Shown: one piece after another, positions 10,891 to 19,500 of the stretch | How positions within the stretch are numbered: position 1 is the first letter of the stretch | Layout of the letters: every line of letters starts with the position of its first letter | Source: Rhizobium sp. G21 | GTDB taxonomy: Bacteria > Pseudomonadota > Alphaproteobacteria > Rhizobiales > Rhizobiaceae | Assembly (NCBI RefSeq): GCF_014158035.1 | Contig: NZ_JACFXW010000004.1 | Coordinates: forward strand, 62,001-126,000 | Length of the DNA stretch: 64,000 bases | Direction: 5' to 3' | Made by a program: the position numbers and the translations under genes | The notes under the pieces: generated by a model | What the model was told of the DNA's origin: nothing | Databases searched by the model: none | The model's input: the letters and a program-made list of their open reading frames with translations, nothing else

Positions 10891-11823
10891 AGAGGCTGCC
10901 TCAAAAAGAGGTGGGTGATTTCAAGAGGTTATGATTCCTTCGGATTTGCGAGATTCGTTGGAGTTCACAATGGCCTGGAGCGAAATCACCCGTCGGCACT
11001 ATGCCCGGCGAACCGGACGCTACGCAAGCGATATGACAGATCGAGAATGGGCACTGGTTGAACCTTTTCTGCCCAGACACCGTCGCCTTGGTCGTCCGCG
11101 CAGCACGGATTTGCGGGAGGTCGTCAACGCCCTGCTTTACATCGCCACGACCGGTTGCCAGTGGCGGATGCTGCCGAAGGATTTTCCACCTTGCTCGACC
11201 GTTCAGCGCTATTTTTATGACTGGCGGGCATTGGGGCTTTGGACACGCATCAACCATCATCTTGTCATGGAAGCCCGCGAGCTGGAGGGCAGAGAGGCAA
11301 GTCCGACGGCTGGCGTGATCGATAGCCAGAGCGCCAAAACCACGGAAAGCGGTGGTATCCGAGGCTATGACGCGGGCAAGAAGATCAAGGGCCGCAAGCG
11401 CCACATCATCGTTGATACGCTCGGCCTGATGGTCGGCCTCATGGTTCACAGCGCCGACATCCAGGATCGCGACGGTGCTCCTGATCTCCTGAAATCCATC
11501 CGTCACAGGTGGCCGTGGTTGCTGCATGTCTTCGCCGATGGCGGCTATGCGGGCGACAAGCTGAAGCGGCGGCTGAAGAAGATCGGGCGCTGGACGATTG
11601 AGATCATCAAGCGCTCGGACAAGGCGAAAGGCTTCGAAGTCCTACCCCGCCGCTGGGTCGTCGAACGAACCTTCGCCTGGCTCGGAAGATGCCGCAGACT
11701 GGCAAAGGACGTCGAAAAGTCCATCGCCTCAGCCGAGGCATGGATCATGATCGCCCACATCCGCATGATCACCAGACGGCTTGCAAGGTATGGATATCGT
11801 TGAAGGCTTTTCGAGTCAGATGG
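10891..11823 (+). mobile_element. IS5-family insertion sequence (about 930 bp)
   Basis: It carries a single transposase gene bounded by imperfect inverted repeats: GAGGCTGCCTCAAAAAG at about 10892-10908 and, reversed, CTGACTCGAAAAG at about 11807-11819. The ends are approximate to a few bases. A target duplication could not be recognised. It truncates the small-gene operon on its left and abuts the IS110 element on its right. Confidence 0.65.
10970..11803 (+). CDS. IS5-family DDE transposase, intact
   Basis: This is a cut-and-paste transposase of the IS5 family. The DUF4096-like N-terminus (SDMTDREWALVEPFLP, then the YIATTGCQWRMLP motif) precedes the DDE core: D in GVIDSQSAKT, D in FADGGYAGDKL and E in WVVERTFAWLGRCRRL. 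The ATG at 10970 (MAWSEITRRHYARR) matches the usual family start. An in-frame ATG at 10931 would add 13 residues not seen in the family. The frame is uninterrupted at 277 aa. Confidence 0.88.
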   Translation: MAWSEITRRHYARRTGRYASDMTDREWALVEPFLPRHRRLGRPRSTDLREVVNALLYIATTGCQWRMLPKDFPPCSTVQRYFYDWRALGLWTRINHHLVMEARELEGREASPTAGVIDSQSAKTTESGGIRGYDAGKKIKGRKRHIIVDTLGLMVGLMVHSADIQDRDGAPDLLKSIRHRWPWLLHVFADGGYAGDKLKRRLKKIGRWTIEIIKRSDKAKGFEVLPRRWVVERTFAWLGRCRRLAKDVEKSIASAEAWIMIAHIRMITRRLARYGYR

Positions 11824-11918
11824 GGTGATTGGGGTCTGCGCCGCGGGTGTGGCTGCTCCCTGAGGATGTTAGAACGTGGTCCGTGTTGATCGGCCACAAG
11901 CATCGAAAGGAAGCAGCC

Positions 11919-12954
11919 ATGAACTACTATGCGGGAATGGATGTGTCTTTGGAAGAAACTTCGATCTGTATTGTCGATGAGACGGGCCGGATCGTGAAAG
12001 AATTGCGGGCGGCAAGCGAGCCGCAGGCGTTGATCGCAGCACTTGAGGATATCGGCCTGCCAATGGAGCGCATCGGCCTTGAAGCCTGCTCGTTGACGGC
12101 CTGGCTGCATGACGGCTTGCGGGCCGCCGGCCTGCCGGCAATCTGCATTGAGACACGTCAGGCCAATGCGGCGATGAAGACGATGCCGAACAAGACCGAT
12201 CGCCATGATGCACGCGCCTTGGCGCAGATCATGCGCACGGGCTGGTTCCGGCAGGTGCATGTCAAGAGCCGCCAATGCCGGCTGTGGCGCTCGCTTCTGG
12301 TCGCGCGCCGGACGGTGATGAACGAGATGCGCTCGATCGAGAATGTGGTGCGCGCCATTCTGCGGGAGGGCGGAATCGCTTGGAACGCCAAGCCGGGCAG
12401 ACTTTGCAGGCAAGGCGCGCCAGATGGCGACCAGCGATCCGCTGGTGATGGCGCTGGTCGAGCCGCTGTTGGCCGTGCTTGCCACGATGCTGGAGCAGTT
12501 CACCCAACTGACGAAACAGGTGCTCGACGTTGCCAAAGGTGAGATGACATGCCGCCGACTGATGAGCGTGCCGGGCGTCGGGCCGATCACCGCGCTCTCC
12601 TTCCGCGCCACCATCGATCGCCCCGATCGCTTCCGTCGATCGCGAGATGTCGGCGCCCATCTCGGCCTGACGCCGTCGCGCTATCAATCCGGCGAGACCG
12701 ACATCCAGGGCCGGATCAGCCGATGTGGTGACGAGATAGCACGAACTGCGCTATATGAAGCAGCTCATTCGCTGCTCGTGCGATCGAAACAATGGTCGAG
12801 CCTCAGGGCTTGGGGCATGGGCATTGCAAAGCGTCGCGGCATGGCGCGGGCCCGCGTCGCAGTCGCCCGCAAACTTGCCGTGATCCTGCATCGCATGTGG
12901 TGCGACGGTTCCGAATTCCGTTTCGGAAAGCAGGTCGACCTCGCAGCAGCCTGA
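11919..12954 (+). pseudogene. IS110-family transposase, frameshifted
   Basis: The N-terminal RuvC-like DEDD domain has D in YAGMDVS, E in GLEACSLTAWL and the pair in KTDRHDARALAQ. The C-terminal domain carries SVPGVGPITALSF and AHLGLTPSRYQSGE with the catalytic serine. The two parts lie in different frames; the shift is between about 12355 and 12395 (net +1). Without it the protein would be about 344 aa. Members act with a bridge RNA made from a noncoding end. The 95 bp between the IS5 boundary and 11919 and the stretch after 12954 are the candidates. The ends lack inverted repeats and cannot be fixed by eye. Confidence 0.75.
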
Positions 12955-13503
12955 TGATGAACAACCGGAGGGAAAAGGCGCAAACAGCAAGTTCTGCCTG
13001 AAAGGGCAAATCGGATCGTTCCCGTGGGGACGATGGGCAAGGTTGATCTCGTTTAGAGTCTCGAACCTGAGGGCGAAAACCCCGAGGTCGTGAAACAGAT
13101 TGGGACACCTTGCCTTCCTGACCCCATCATGCGGCGGCCACGCGCCGACCGCGAAGAGAAGCGAGTGACCTGCGGGGCGGTATGATCCGAAATTTAGATC
13201 GGGAGCAGCTTGACTTCAACGACCCCAATCAGAGAAGACTCTTAGACTGCAAATAGGCTCCCGCTTTCTCATGCTCAGATCTACAATCGCAGCGGGTTTG
13301 ATTCCGTTGGATCAGTGCAAAAAACTTCAAAGACATTATTCGTATATCACAACGAACTTAAAAACACATGGATAATTTACATTAGGAGAGAAGCCTTCTG
13401 CAACCAAACCGCATTGGTATACCGTACACGAAGACCGCACTGTCCCTTACAATGGACGGGAGTATCTCAAAGGTAGACTGCCGTCTGAAGAACCATATTC
13501 CAA
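12955..13503. other. Noncoding IS110 right flank and unassigned DNA
   Basis: The first 150-250 bp probably belong to the right end of the IS110 element. Further on, AT content rises. A plus-strand frame from about 13392 to 13500 reads PHWYTVHEDRTVPYNGREYL and then KGRLPSEEPYSNYG without an acceptable start, and may be a gene remnant. I see no intact gene here. Confidence 0.3.
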
Positions 13504-14293
13504 CTACGGCGCCCCATTGCCGGATAGGATCTGCGCGGTGCCGCGGATGGCGACACGGAAGGCCTCATCGAAATTAACACCCTTTACCTGCCACTGATAG
13601 CGCTTGCCGTCTTGGCGGAAGCGCCAGGTCGCGACCCAGCCGAGATCGGGGTCGCTCCAGACCAGCGTCCCCGAGATGAGAAGGGCGCCTCCAGAAGGCT
13701 CGCCGTCCGGGCTCGAAACTATTTCATCGGGAGCCGCGGCTGCGTCGGCTGGAGACGGAAAGGCGATTGTCATCGCCATCGGCGAGGCCGCTTGTTGGAA
13801 CGCTTCTCGCATGGCCTGATCACGCGCTGCGACAGCGTCGATCCAATAGTCCTGAGCATTGCGCTTCACCTCCAAGAATACCTTGAGGGTCGGCCTAGGG
13901 GCCAGCCATGGTCGGGCGCCAAGGTCGGACAGCAGGTGATCGACAACGGGGGATCATAACGGCAGATGAGATCGTGCGGTCGATCGTAAGTCCCCTGCTC
14001 GTCGTGAATAGGTTTTCCCGCCAGTCGATCCCGATAGCTGAACCCGCTGATGAAGGAGGCGGCTCGTTGTCGAAGTTCAGCCAGTCGCGGATGAGCGAGC
14101 AGACGCTGATCACCGGACACACGGACCAATACCTTTTCGAGGCAATCCCGAAAGCCGAACTCCCTGTTGGCCTCCCCTGCCCGGTCACGATCGCCTGCGA
14201 GACGTAGAGCGAGCCGAGCCCCTCTGCCGGGGCTTCAGATGAAGCGGCGTGGAAGAAAGCGAAGAGGCAGAGGGCAAGTTCGTGACGCCGCAT
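13504..14293 (-). CDS. DUF2066 family exported protein (frame broken twice)
   Basis: DUF2066 proteins are of unknown function. The start MRRHELALCLFAFFHAASSE looks like a signal peptide. After it come the conserved LYVSQAIVTGQG, the VLVRVSGDQRLLAHPRL motif, the RPHDLICRYDPP region and the C-terminal GTLVWSDPDLGWVATWRF with the DEAFRVAIRGTAQILSG end. The pieces are in three frames. One C is missing from the run at 14174-14177 and one base near 13946. Restoring both gives 264 codons. It is convergent with nothing nearby and divergent from the CGNR regulator at 14341, with only 47 bp between. Confidence 0.75.
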
Positions 14294-14340
14294 GATGAGT
14301 CAACCTTGCAAACTGAATCTGTAACTGTTTATGTGGTTAC

Positions 14341-15021
14341 ATGAGAGATAAAGAAACAGCAACACCCGAGACGCCGGCCTATCATTCCTCGATCGGGCGG
14401 ATACGCATGTTGGCCGGTGATCCGGCCCTCGATTTCGTCAACACGCTGCACTGGCGCGACGACTGCGAGGTCGACTTCCTGCCGGACTATCGCGCACTGG
14501 TGGAATGGTCTGTGCCTGCAGCGCTGCTGTCGGCGGGTGAATGCCAAACTCTGCTCGACTGCGCATCCGCCTCCCCTGACAAAGCAGATGAAGCCCACCG
14601 TCAGGCGATCATGCTCCGAACAGCCTGGCGCAACACCTTGGACAACGTGGTCGGCAATCCCGGCAGGCGAATGGAGAGTGACGATCTTCGTCGCGAACTC
14701 GTTCAGATTTTTGCGATTTCCGAGCGCCTGATGCAGGTCGAGCAAGACGGCAACCATAAGACTGCTGATTTCCTTGCGCTGCCGCTGGTCCGTATCGGCA
14801 TCGCCGTCGCGAGCCTGGCGATGATCCCCGCCGGACGCAGGATCGGACGCTGCGAGGGAGATCCCTGCGGCGGATATTTCATCGATTCAAGTCGAACCAA
14901 ACCGCGGCGTTGGTGCTCGATGGACAGTTGCGGAAATCGAGCCAAGGTTCGCGGCCATCGAGCGCGGCTCAAGAGCGCAGCACAAGCCTTCACCTGCGAG
15001 CCGGCCGGAAAGGCTAGTTGA
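14341..15021 (+). CDS. ABATE/CGNR zinc-finger protein, putative stress-response regulator
   Basis: The N-terminal ABATE domain (AGDPALDFVNTLHWR, then a helical region) is followed by the C-terminal CGNR treble-clef zinc finger: CEGDPCGGYFIDSSRTKPRR, then WCSMDSCGNRAKVRGHRAR, with zinc ligands in the CxxxxC and CxxxxC pairs. The family is regarded as DNA-binding regulators of stress or metabolic genes. At 226 aa it has the usual family length. It starts at an ATG right after an AT-rich promoter region and is followed 28 bp later by the GNAT gene, which suggests cotranscription and possibly regulation of that gene. Confidence 0.8.
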   Translation: MRDKETATPETPAYHSSIGRIRMLAGDPALDFVNTLHWRDDCEVDFLPDYRALVEWSVPAALLSAGECQTLLDCASASPDKADEAHRQAIMLRTAWRNTLDNVVGNPGRRMESDDLRRELVQIFAISERLMQVEQDGNHKTADFLALPLVRIGIAVASLAMIPAGRRIGRCEGDPCGGYFIDSSRTKPRRWCSMDSCGNRAKVRGHRARLKSAAQAFTCEPAGKAS

Positions 15022-15049
15022 GCCTTGCACCCGACAGGAGGAGATCGAA

Positions 15050-15970
15050 ATGCAAGGCGGCAGCGGCGTCATTGATCCTTATAGACCGAGCGACGCGCAT
15101 GCGTGGGTCACTCTGCTGAACACCGTGAGAAGACAACCGTTGGGGGTTGAAGCGTTTCTGGAACGAGAAGGTTCGCGGTCACCACAGGACGTCCAGTCAA
15201 GGCTTGTTCTGCGTCTTGGCGACACCGTAGCCGCGATCGGGCAGCTGAGTTATTCGCCATATGTCCCCAAGGAGTTTCTTCGCCTCGACCTCATCGTCGA
15301 CGAAAGACACCGCAAGATCGGTTTGGGCGGAAAATTGCTTTCGGCGCTGGAAACACAGGTCGTCGCAAATGGCTTCCGCGGTATCTATTGCGAGCAGGAT
15401 CAAGGGAATAAAGAGACCGTGGGGTGGCTTCGCCAACAGGGGTTTGAAGTGGCTGTCCGCCGCCGGGAAAGTTGCCTGGACTTCGAAGAGCCCAATCGTC
15501 CACCCCCGACCATGCCGCCGGTCGGCATCAGCCTGGTGGATTTCTCCAGCAGCGGTCTCGACTGGGAGCTGCTCTTCCAGTTCCTGCAGAACAGGCTGTC
15601 GGAGACCCCGGATCTTCGGGACATGCCGCCTTGGACGATAGACAGGATCGATGAAATCTTCAGGCGAAGCCCAAACGCCCGCCCCGACTGGATCATCCTC
15701 GCTCTCTGTGAAGGCGACCCGGTCGGCGTCAGCGTCATGCATCAGCATACAAGCGACGCCTATCTCTATTTCGTTGGGGTGACGCCGGCATTCCGCGGCC
15801 GCAACATCGGGCCGGCTCTGATGCAGGAGTTGATCAGAAAGGCGTCGCTGGCCGGCTGCCAACACGTATCAATCGACAACCGTGAGGATAATGCCGCGGC
15901 GTTGCGCATCAACGACAAGCTCGGGCTGTGCGCTCGTACTGTGCGGCTTGAACTCCGAAAGTGGACCTGA
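15050..15970 (+). CDS. Tandem GNAT N-acetyltransferase
   Basis: The protein (306 aa) has two GNAT folds. The first spans residues about 10-150, with the acetyl-CoA loop LIVDERHRKIGLGGKLL. The second spans about 160-306, with VGVTPAFRGRNIGPALM and the terminal DNREDNAAALRINDKLGL segment. Such double-GNAT proteins often acetylate small amine or antibiotic-like substrates; the substrate here is unknown. A strong AGGAGGAGAT Shine-Dalgarno precedes the ATG. It overlaps the beginning of the following frame but not the preferred downstream start. Confidence 0.8.
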   Translation: MQGGSGVIDPYRPSDAHAWVTLLNTVRRQPLGVEAFLEREGSRSPQDVQSRLVLRLGDTVAAIGQLSYSPYVPKEFLRLDLIVDERHRKIGLGGKLLSALETQVVANGFRGIYCEQDQGNKETVGWLRQQGFEVAVRRRESCLDFEEPNRPPPTMPPVGISLVDFSSSGLDWELLFQFLQNRLSETPDLRDMPPWTIDRIDEIFRRSPNARPDWIILALCEGDPVGVSVMHQHTSDAYLYFVGVTPAFRGRNIGPALMQELIRKASLAGCQHVSIDNREDNAAALRINDKLGLCARTVRLELRKWT

Positions 15971-16023
15971 CGCCAAGAAGAGCCGGCGACCTACAGAAGG
16001 CTCTTATGCAAAAGGAATTTCCT

Positions 16024-16557
16024 ATGGCCAAATTCGTATTCGGAATGAACCAGTCTCTTGACGGCTACATCGATCATCAACGTTTTCCCTCGGCGCCCAG
16101 CCCGATGCTGTTTCGGCAATTCATCGACCAGACGGAGAAGCTGTCAGGAAGTCTCTATGGTCGCCGTCTCTATGAGAGTATGCGCTACTGGGACAACGAC
16201 CAGCCAGACTGGACGGTTGACATGCACGAATTCGCACGCGCCTGGCGCAAGAACCCGAAATGGGTCGTATCCCGGACGCTTGAGGCGGTTGGACCAAACG
16301 CGACACTTTTGGGCGCTGATGTCGAAGCCGAGATCCGGCGCATCAAGACCAATGTGGACGGCGAGATCGAAGTCGGGGGACCTGAGCTCGCCCGCAGCCT
16401 AAGCAATTGGGGATTGATCGACGAATATCGCATCTATCTCCATGCCGTCGTGCTCGGACACGGGGCGCCGTTCTTTGCCGCCGCCGTACCGCCGCTTCGA
16501 CTCGTCGACACGCAGCGTTTTGATGGGGACGTTATACGGCTGACCTATGTGCCATGA
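16024..16557 (+). CDS. RibD C-terminal (dihydrofolate reductase-like) family protein
   Basis: The start MAKFVFGMNQSLDGYIDH matches the family motif MSLDGxI. The YGRRLYESMRYW segment and the end EIEVGGPELARSLSNWGLID and EYRIYLHAVVLGHGAPFF are diagnostic of RibD_C proteins, NADPH-dependent reductases often of unknown substrate. The ATG at 16024 follows AAAGGAATTTCCT; an in-frame upstream start at 15961 would overlap the acetyltransferase gene and add a nonconserved tail. It probably closes an operon with the CGNR and GNAT genes. At 177 aa it is normal length. Confidence 0.82.
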   Translation: MAKFVFGMNQSLDGYIDHQRFPSAPSPMLFRQFIDQTEKLSGSLYGRRLYESMRYWDNDQPDWTVDMHEFARAWRKNPKWVVSRTLEAVGPNATLLGADVEAEIRRIKTNVDGEIEVGGPELARSLSNWGLIDEYRIYLHAVVLGHGAPFFAAAVPPLRLVDTQRFDGDVIRLTYVP

Positions 16558-16848
16558 CCGGATCAGAAAGTCTGGCGGCGCCGAAGATAGGTTTGCGGCA
16601 GATATCGACGATCCCGATCTTGCGGCAAGCGAGTTGAAGCCTCTCGTCGAGAAGGTTTAGCCTCATTGTGGAGCGAAAGCGTTCGACGGCAAGACGTTGA
16701 ACGCAAAAATTCAAGATTCCGGCTTTATAGAGGCGAAGCGGTCCCGGAGCAGCAATCTGCCTTTTGTCGATGGCGATGATGCTTTGAGCGACAGCCAGCC
16801 TGTTGGCCATAGGCTACCCTGTTCAGGCTCCCTGTCCGCCTTCTCGGC
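16558..16848. other. Intergenic stretch, no supported gene
   Basis: A minus-strand frame covers 16810-16532 (92 aa, beginning MANRLAVAQSIIAID). It overlaps the 3' end of the RibD-like gene, has no recognisable domain and has a weak start region. I leave it unassigned; it could be a decayed gene. No hairpin or promoter stands out. Confidence 0.25.
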
Positions 16849-17703
16849 GTGACCTTGTCTTCGTTGACCAATGCGCGCATTGTTGACGACGGGGAACTTC
16901 CACAGCTCGGTCTTGATTTGTGGTTATTGGAACAACGGAAAGAACCACCAACAGTGCCGAAACCCCGCGTCCGCGTCGTTGATCTCGAAACCGCCGGAAA
17001 TGGCGCAAACGACGTCTGCGAGATCGGCTGGCAGGATGTGGTTTTCAATGAAGATGGTCAATGGATCTTGACCGAGGAACGGGGCGCGCACTTCGTTAAT
17101 CCGGGGCGGCCAATCTCCGCTGAGACGATGGCAATCCACCACATTCTCGACGAGCAGGTCGCTGACGCGCCCTTTTGGAAAGACGTCGCGCCAGCCATCC
17201 TGAGCCCCGATGGCGGCGTTACGGCGCTGGCGGCTCACCGTGCCGCATTCGAGCAGCGCTATTGCACACCGCGCCTCAGCGGAGGCGCCCCGTGGATCTG
17301 CACCTGGAAATGCGCGCTGCGTGTCTGGCCAGACCTCACGCGATTTTCCAACCAGATGCTGCGTTATCAGCGCAGGCCCGAAGGTCTTGTCCATGAACTG
17401 GGGCTGCCTGCCCATCGCGCCATGCCGGATGCCTATGTTACGGCGCATCACCTGCGCGACCTGTTGAACACCGCTTCGATCGAGCAGCTCTTGCAGTGGA
17501 GTACCGAACCCGGCCTACTCCCGCGCGTTCCGTCAGGACCGGATCGCGGCAAAAGTTGGGATCGGCTCGGAACGGATGCGCTGCAGGACTATCTTCGCGA
17601 CCGCGATGCAGACATTCGCTTCAGCGCCCAGAGCGAATTGGCAAGACGTGGTGAGAATGGAGAGGCGGACGCCGACAAGCCAGCACAGGGGTCATTCCTG
17701 TGA
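16849..17703 (+). CDS. DnaQ-like 3'-5' exonuclease
   Basis: DEDD-superfamily exonuclease. ExoI is VVDLETAG (metal-binding D and E), ExoII lies around AAHRAAFEQRYC, and ExoIII is HRAMPDAYVTAHHL (DEDDh type, H and D). The C-terminal 90 residues carry an extra domain ending in DKPAQGSFL. This matches exonuclease X-like proteins that trim DNA 3' ends. The start is a GTG at 16849; the N-terminal 45 residues before the core are poorly conserved, so a later start is possible. Its stop overlaps the next GTG, indicating an operon with 17700 and 18069. Confidence 0.78.
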   Translation: MTLSSLTNARIVDDGELPQLGLDLWLLEQRKEPPTVPKPRVRVVDLETAGNGANDVCEIGWQDVVFNEDGQWILTEERGAHFVNPGRPISAETMAIHHILDEQVADAPFWKDVAPAILSPDGGVTALAAHRAAFEQRYCTPRLSGGAPWICTWKCALRVWPDLTRFSNQMLRYQRRPEGLVHELGLPAHRAMPDAYVTAHHLRDLLNTASIEQLLQWSTEPGLLPRVPSGPDRGKSWDRLGTDALQDYLRDRDADIRFSAQSELARRGENGEADADKPAQGSFL

Positions 17704-18068
17704 AGACAGGCGCATCGCCTCCACACTATCCAGACACGCTCGATGGTCGGTATTTCGTGGTGCGCGGACGGCTCTGGCGTAAAAGCAATCCGGCTCTTGA
17801 CGAAGAAGCGAGAGAAGGATTGGTTAGGGAGCTGATGTCGGCAAGGCGCGCGGTGCGGGAAGCAAAGAACCATCCGTCCGAAATGCGACTGGCACGGCAG
17901 AGGGTGAACGACGCGAAGGTCGCGCTGGGTGAGCGTGGGCCTGTCTGGTGGGACGATGGCGCGCCGGACCTCAACAGGCATCTGGTGAAGAACACTCTCT
18001 ATGCTGACTGGTTTGAGGAGCTCACGGAATGCAAACTCAACCCGTCATCCGCAAAGTGGGAGGCCTGA
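17700..18068 (+). CDS. Conserved hypothetical protein (122 aa) between exonuclease and 2H phosphoesterase
   Basis: The GTG start overlaps the exonuclease stop (GTGA). The sequence begins MKTGASPPHYPDTLDGRYF, then VVRGRLWRKSNPALD, with a charged helical middle (EEAREGLVRELMSARRAVRE) and the end VWWDDGAPDLNRHLVKN. No signal peptide or membrane segment is seen. The GRYFVVRGRLWRxSNP pattern recurs in my memory of rhizobial hypothetical proteins, but I cannot assign a function. Overlaps on both sides imply tight coupling with nucleic-acid enzymes. Confidence 0.65.
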   Translation: MKTGASPPHYPDTLDGRYFVVRGRLWRKSNPALDEEAREGLVRELMSARRAVREAKNHPSEMRLARQRVNDAKVALGERGPVWWDDGAPDLNRHLVKNTLYADWFEELTECKLNPSSAKWEA

Positions 18069-18593
18069 TTGAAGACGCGCCATCCGCTCATTCTGACCGC
18101 TCGGCTTAAGGACGAGGACCTTGAGCCTTTTGATCGACTACGGCGGGCACACTTTCCGCCCGATCGAAACTTCCTGCGCGCGCACCTGACGATGTTTCAC
18201 CGGCTACCCGGTGAATATGAGGCGCAGATTGTCGATCGCCTCAACCGCGTAATCGAAGCCGCGCAGCCGGTCATTGCCGAAGTCGGTGGCGTCAGACATC
18301 TCGGCGCCGGCGTCGCCTTCGCGATTGAAAGCCCGGAACTCGAAAGCGTTCGCGCAAGGTTAAAAAGCCAATTCCTATCCTGGCTCGGCCCACAGTACAT
18401 GCAGCCCTGGCGGCCGCACATCACGATCCAGAACAAGGTGGAAAGACCGAAGGCAGACGCACTCCATCGCGATCTGAGTACAAGCTTCAAGCCGTGGCAT
18501 ATCGAGATCGTTCGCCTAGACCTCTGGGCATATCTTGGCGGCCCGTGGGAGCACAAGGCGCTTGTGCCATGCGTCCCCAAGGCTGAATTGTGA
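18069..18593 (+). CDS. 2'-5' RNA ligase family (2H phosphoesterase)
   Basis: The two signature HxTx motifs are present: HLTMF (AHLTMFHRLP, residues about 38-47) and HITIQ (RPHITIQNKVE, residues about 118-128). These define the LigT-like 2H fold, which acts on 2'-5' or 2',3'-cyclic phosphodiester bonds in RNA or nucleotides. The protein is 174 aa, the family size. It begins with TTG immediately after the TGA of the preceding gene, so it is translationally coupled to it. The function in DNA or RNA repair with the upstream exonuclease is inference from context. Confidence 0.82.
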   Translation: MKTRHPLILTARLKDEDLEPFDRLRRAHFPPDRNFLRAHLTMFHRLPGEYEAQIVDRLNRVIEAAQPVIAEVGGVRHLGAGVAFAIESPELESVRARLKSQFLSWLGPQYMQPWRPHITIQNKVERPKADALHRDLSTSFKPWHIEIVRLDLWAYLGGPWEHKALVPCVPKAEL

Positions 18594-19030
18594 ACGGCTT
18601 TCACCGGATCTGTTAGCGATACAACCCCATGTTGATCGAAGAGCGTCAGTTTCTGGCCATACAAGCTCTTATAAGGAGTCGCACGGCCGACCGTAATTCA
18701 GTGGATTTTATTGGCAGCACCTTCCTGATCCGGGCGACAGTTTACAGGCCGGGGTGGCAGATTTGGGGCCGGAAGCAGACTGTCAGATATTTCCACCAGA
18801 AAGGGCTGGAACGGAAGTTCACTGGTATGGCCGCGAAGGCCCTGTAACTTCAATCATACTTGTCTCGCATTTCAGATCTGCGTCTGCAGCGACCATGCCT
18901 CTTCATCGCCTACTTTGTCGCAGCGACTTGGTGACGAGCCTTCTGCGACAGGCGGAGTCTTGTCCTCTGTTTTCGATACGGGTGGAAAAAGCGGTTGATC
19001 TGTGTCACATGCCTCTGTGGAAGGAATAGT
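18594..19030. other. Intergenic stretch, no supported gene
   Basis: Several short frames cross this region but none has a domain, a good ribosome-binding site or consistent coding character. It must contain the promoter of the small gene at 19031 and probably of secDF. I see nothing else definite. Confidence 0.3.
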
Positions 19031-19432
19031 ATGACCGATCGCGACCAAAGGCATGAAGCGACGCTCCTGAAGCGCGCGCCGCTTGCCCCCGTCATTGCAA
19101 GTCTGTTTGCGCTTCTGCTGCTGGTGTTCGGCGGTGATGTTTTCGGTCGTCTGCACACTGCGCCCTTCGGCTCCGCCTCGTTGTCGCGCGCCGACCACGG
19201 AAAAGTGGCCGCCGGCGTCAGCGAGACCAGGCATCTCAGCCCCGTCGACCATTCTTCACGGCTGAAGTTGCGACCAGGCGTCGATGGCGACGGCTGCCTT
19301 GCGCCTGATATCAAGACCTTGTGGATGTGCCGCAATGGTAAACTGGTTTGGCGGCCCCTTGCAGACCGTATGGTTTTCCAGCTCGCGCTTGCCTACCGGT
19401 CGCGCGCACCCCCGACACTCCAGCACGCCTGA
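19031..19432 (+). CDS. Hypothetical protein with one N-terminal membrane anchor, upstream of secDF
   Basis: ATG at 19031 after GGAAGGAATAGT. The 133-aa product has a basic start (MTDRDQRHEATLLKRAPLAP), then a hydrophobic helix VIASLFALLLLVFGGDVFG and a periplasmic tail with two cysteines (GDGCLAPDIKTLWMCRNGKL). I do not recognise it. It lies 69 bp before the likely secDF start, on the same strand, and may be cotranscribed with it. Confidence 0.5.
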   Translation: MTDRDQRHEATLLKRAPLAPVIASLFALLLLVFGGDVFGRLHTAPFGSASLSRADHGKVAAGVSETRHLSPVDHSSRLKLRPGVDGDGCLAPDIKTLWMCRNGKLVWRPLADRMVFQLALAYRSRAPPTLQHA

Positions 19433-19500
19433 CCGTTTCGCCGCCATCAAACCGATGGCTCGACCCGTTGCGCCACGGCTCCGACAGCCGCGGTCGCAAC

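Noticed and set aside
12355..12395. Programmed frameshifting in the IS110 transposase
   Set aside because: IS110-family transposases are normally made from one frame and no slippery heptamer with a stimulatory structure was recognised.
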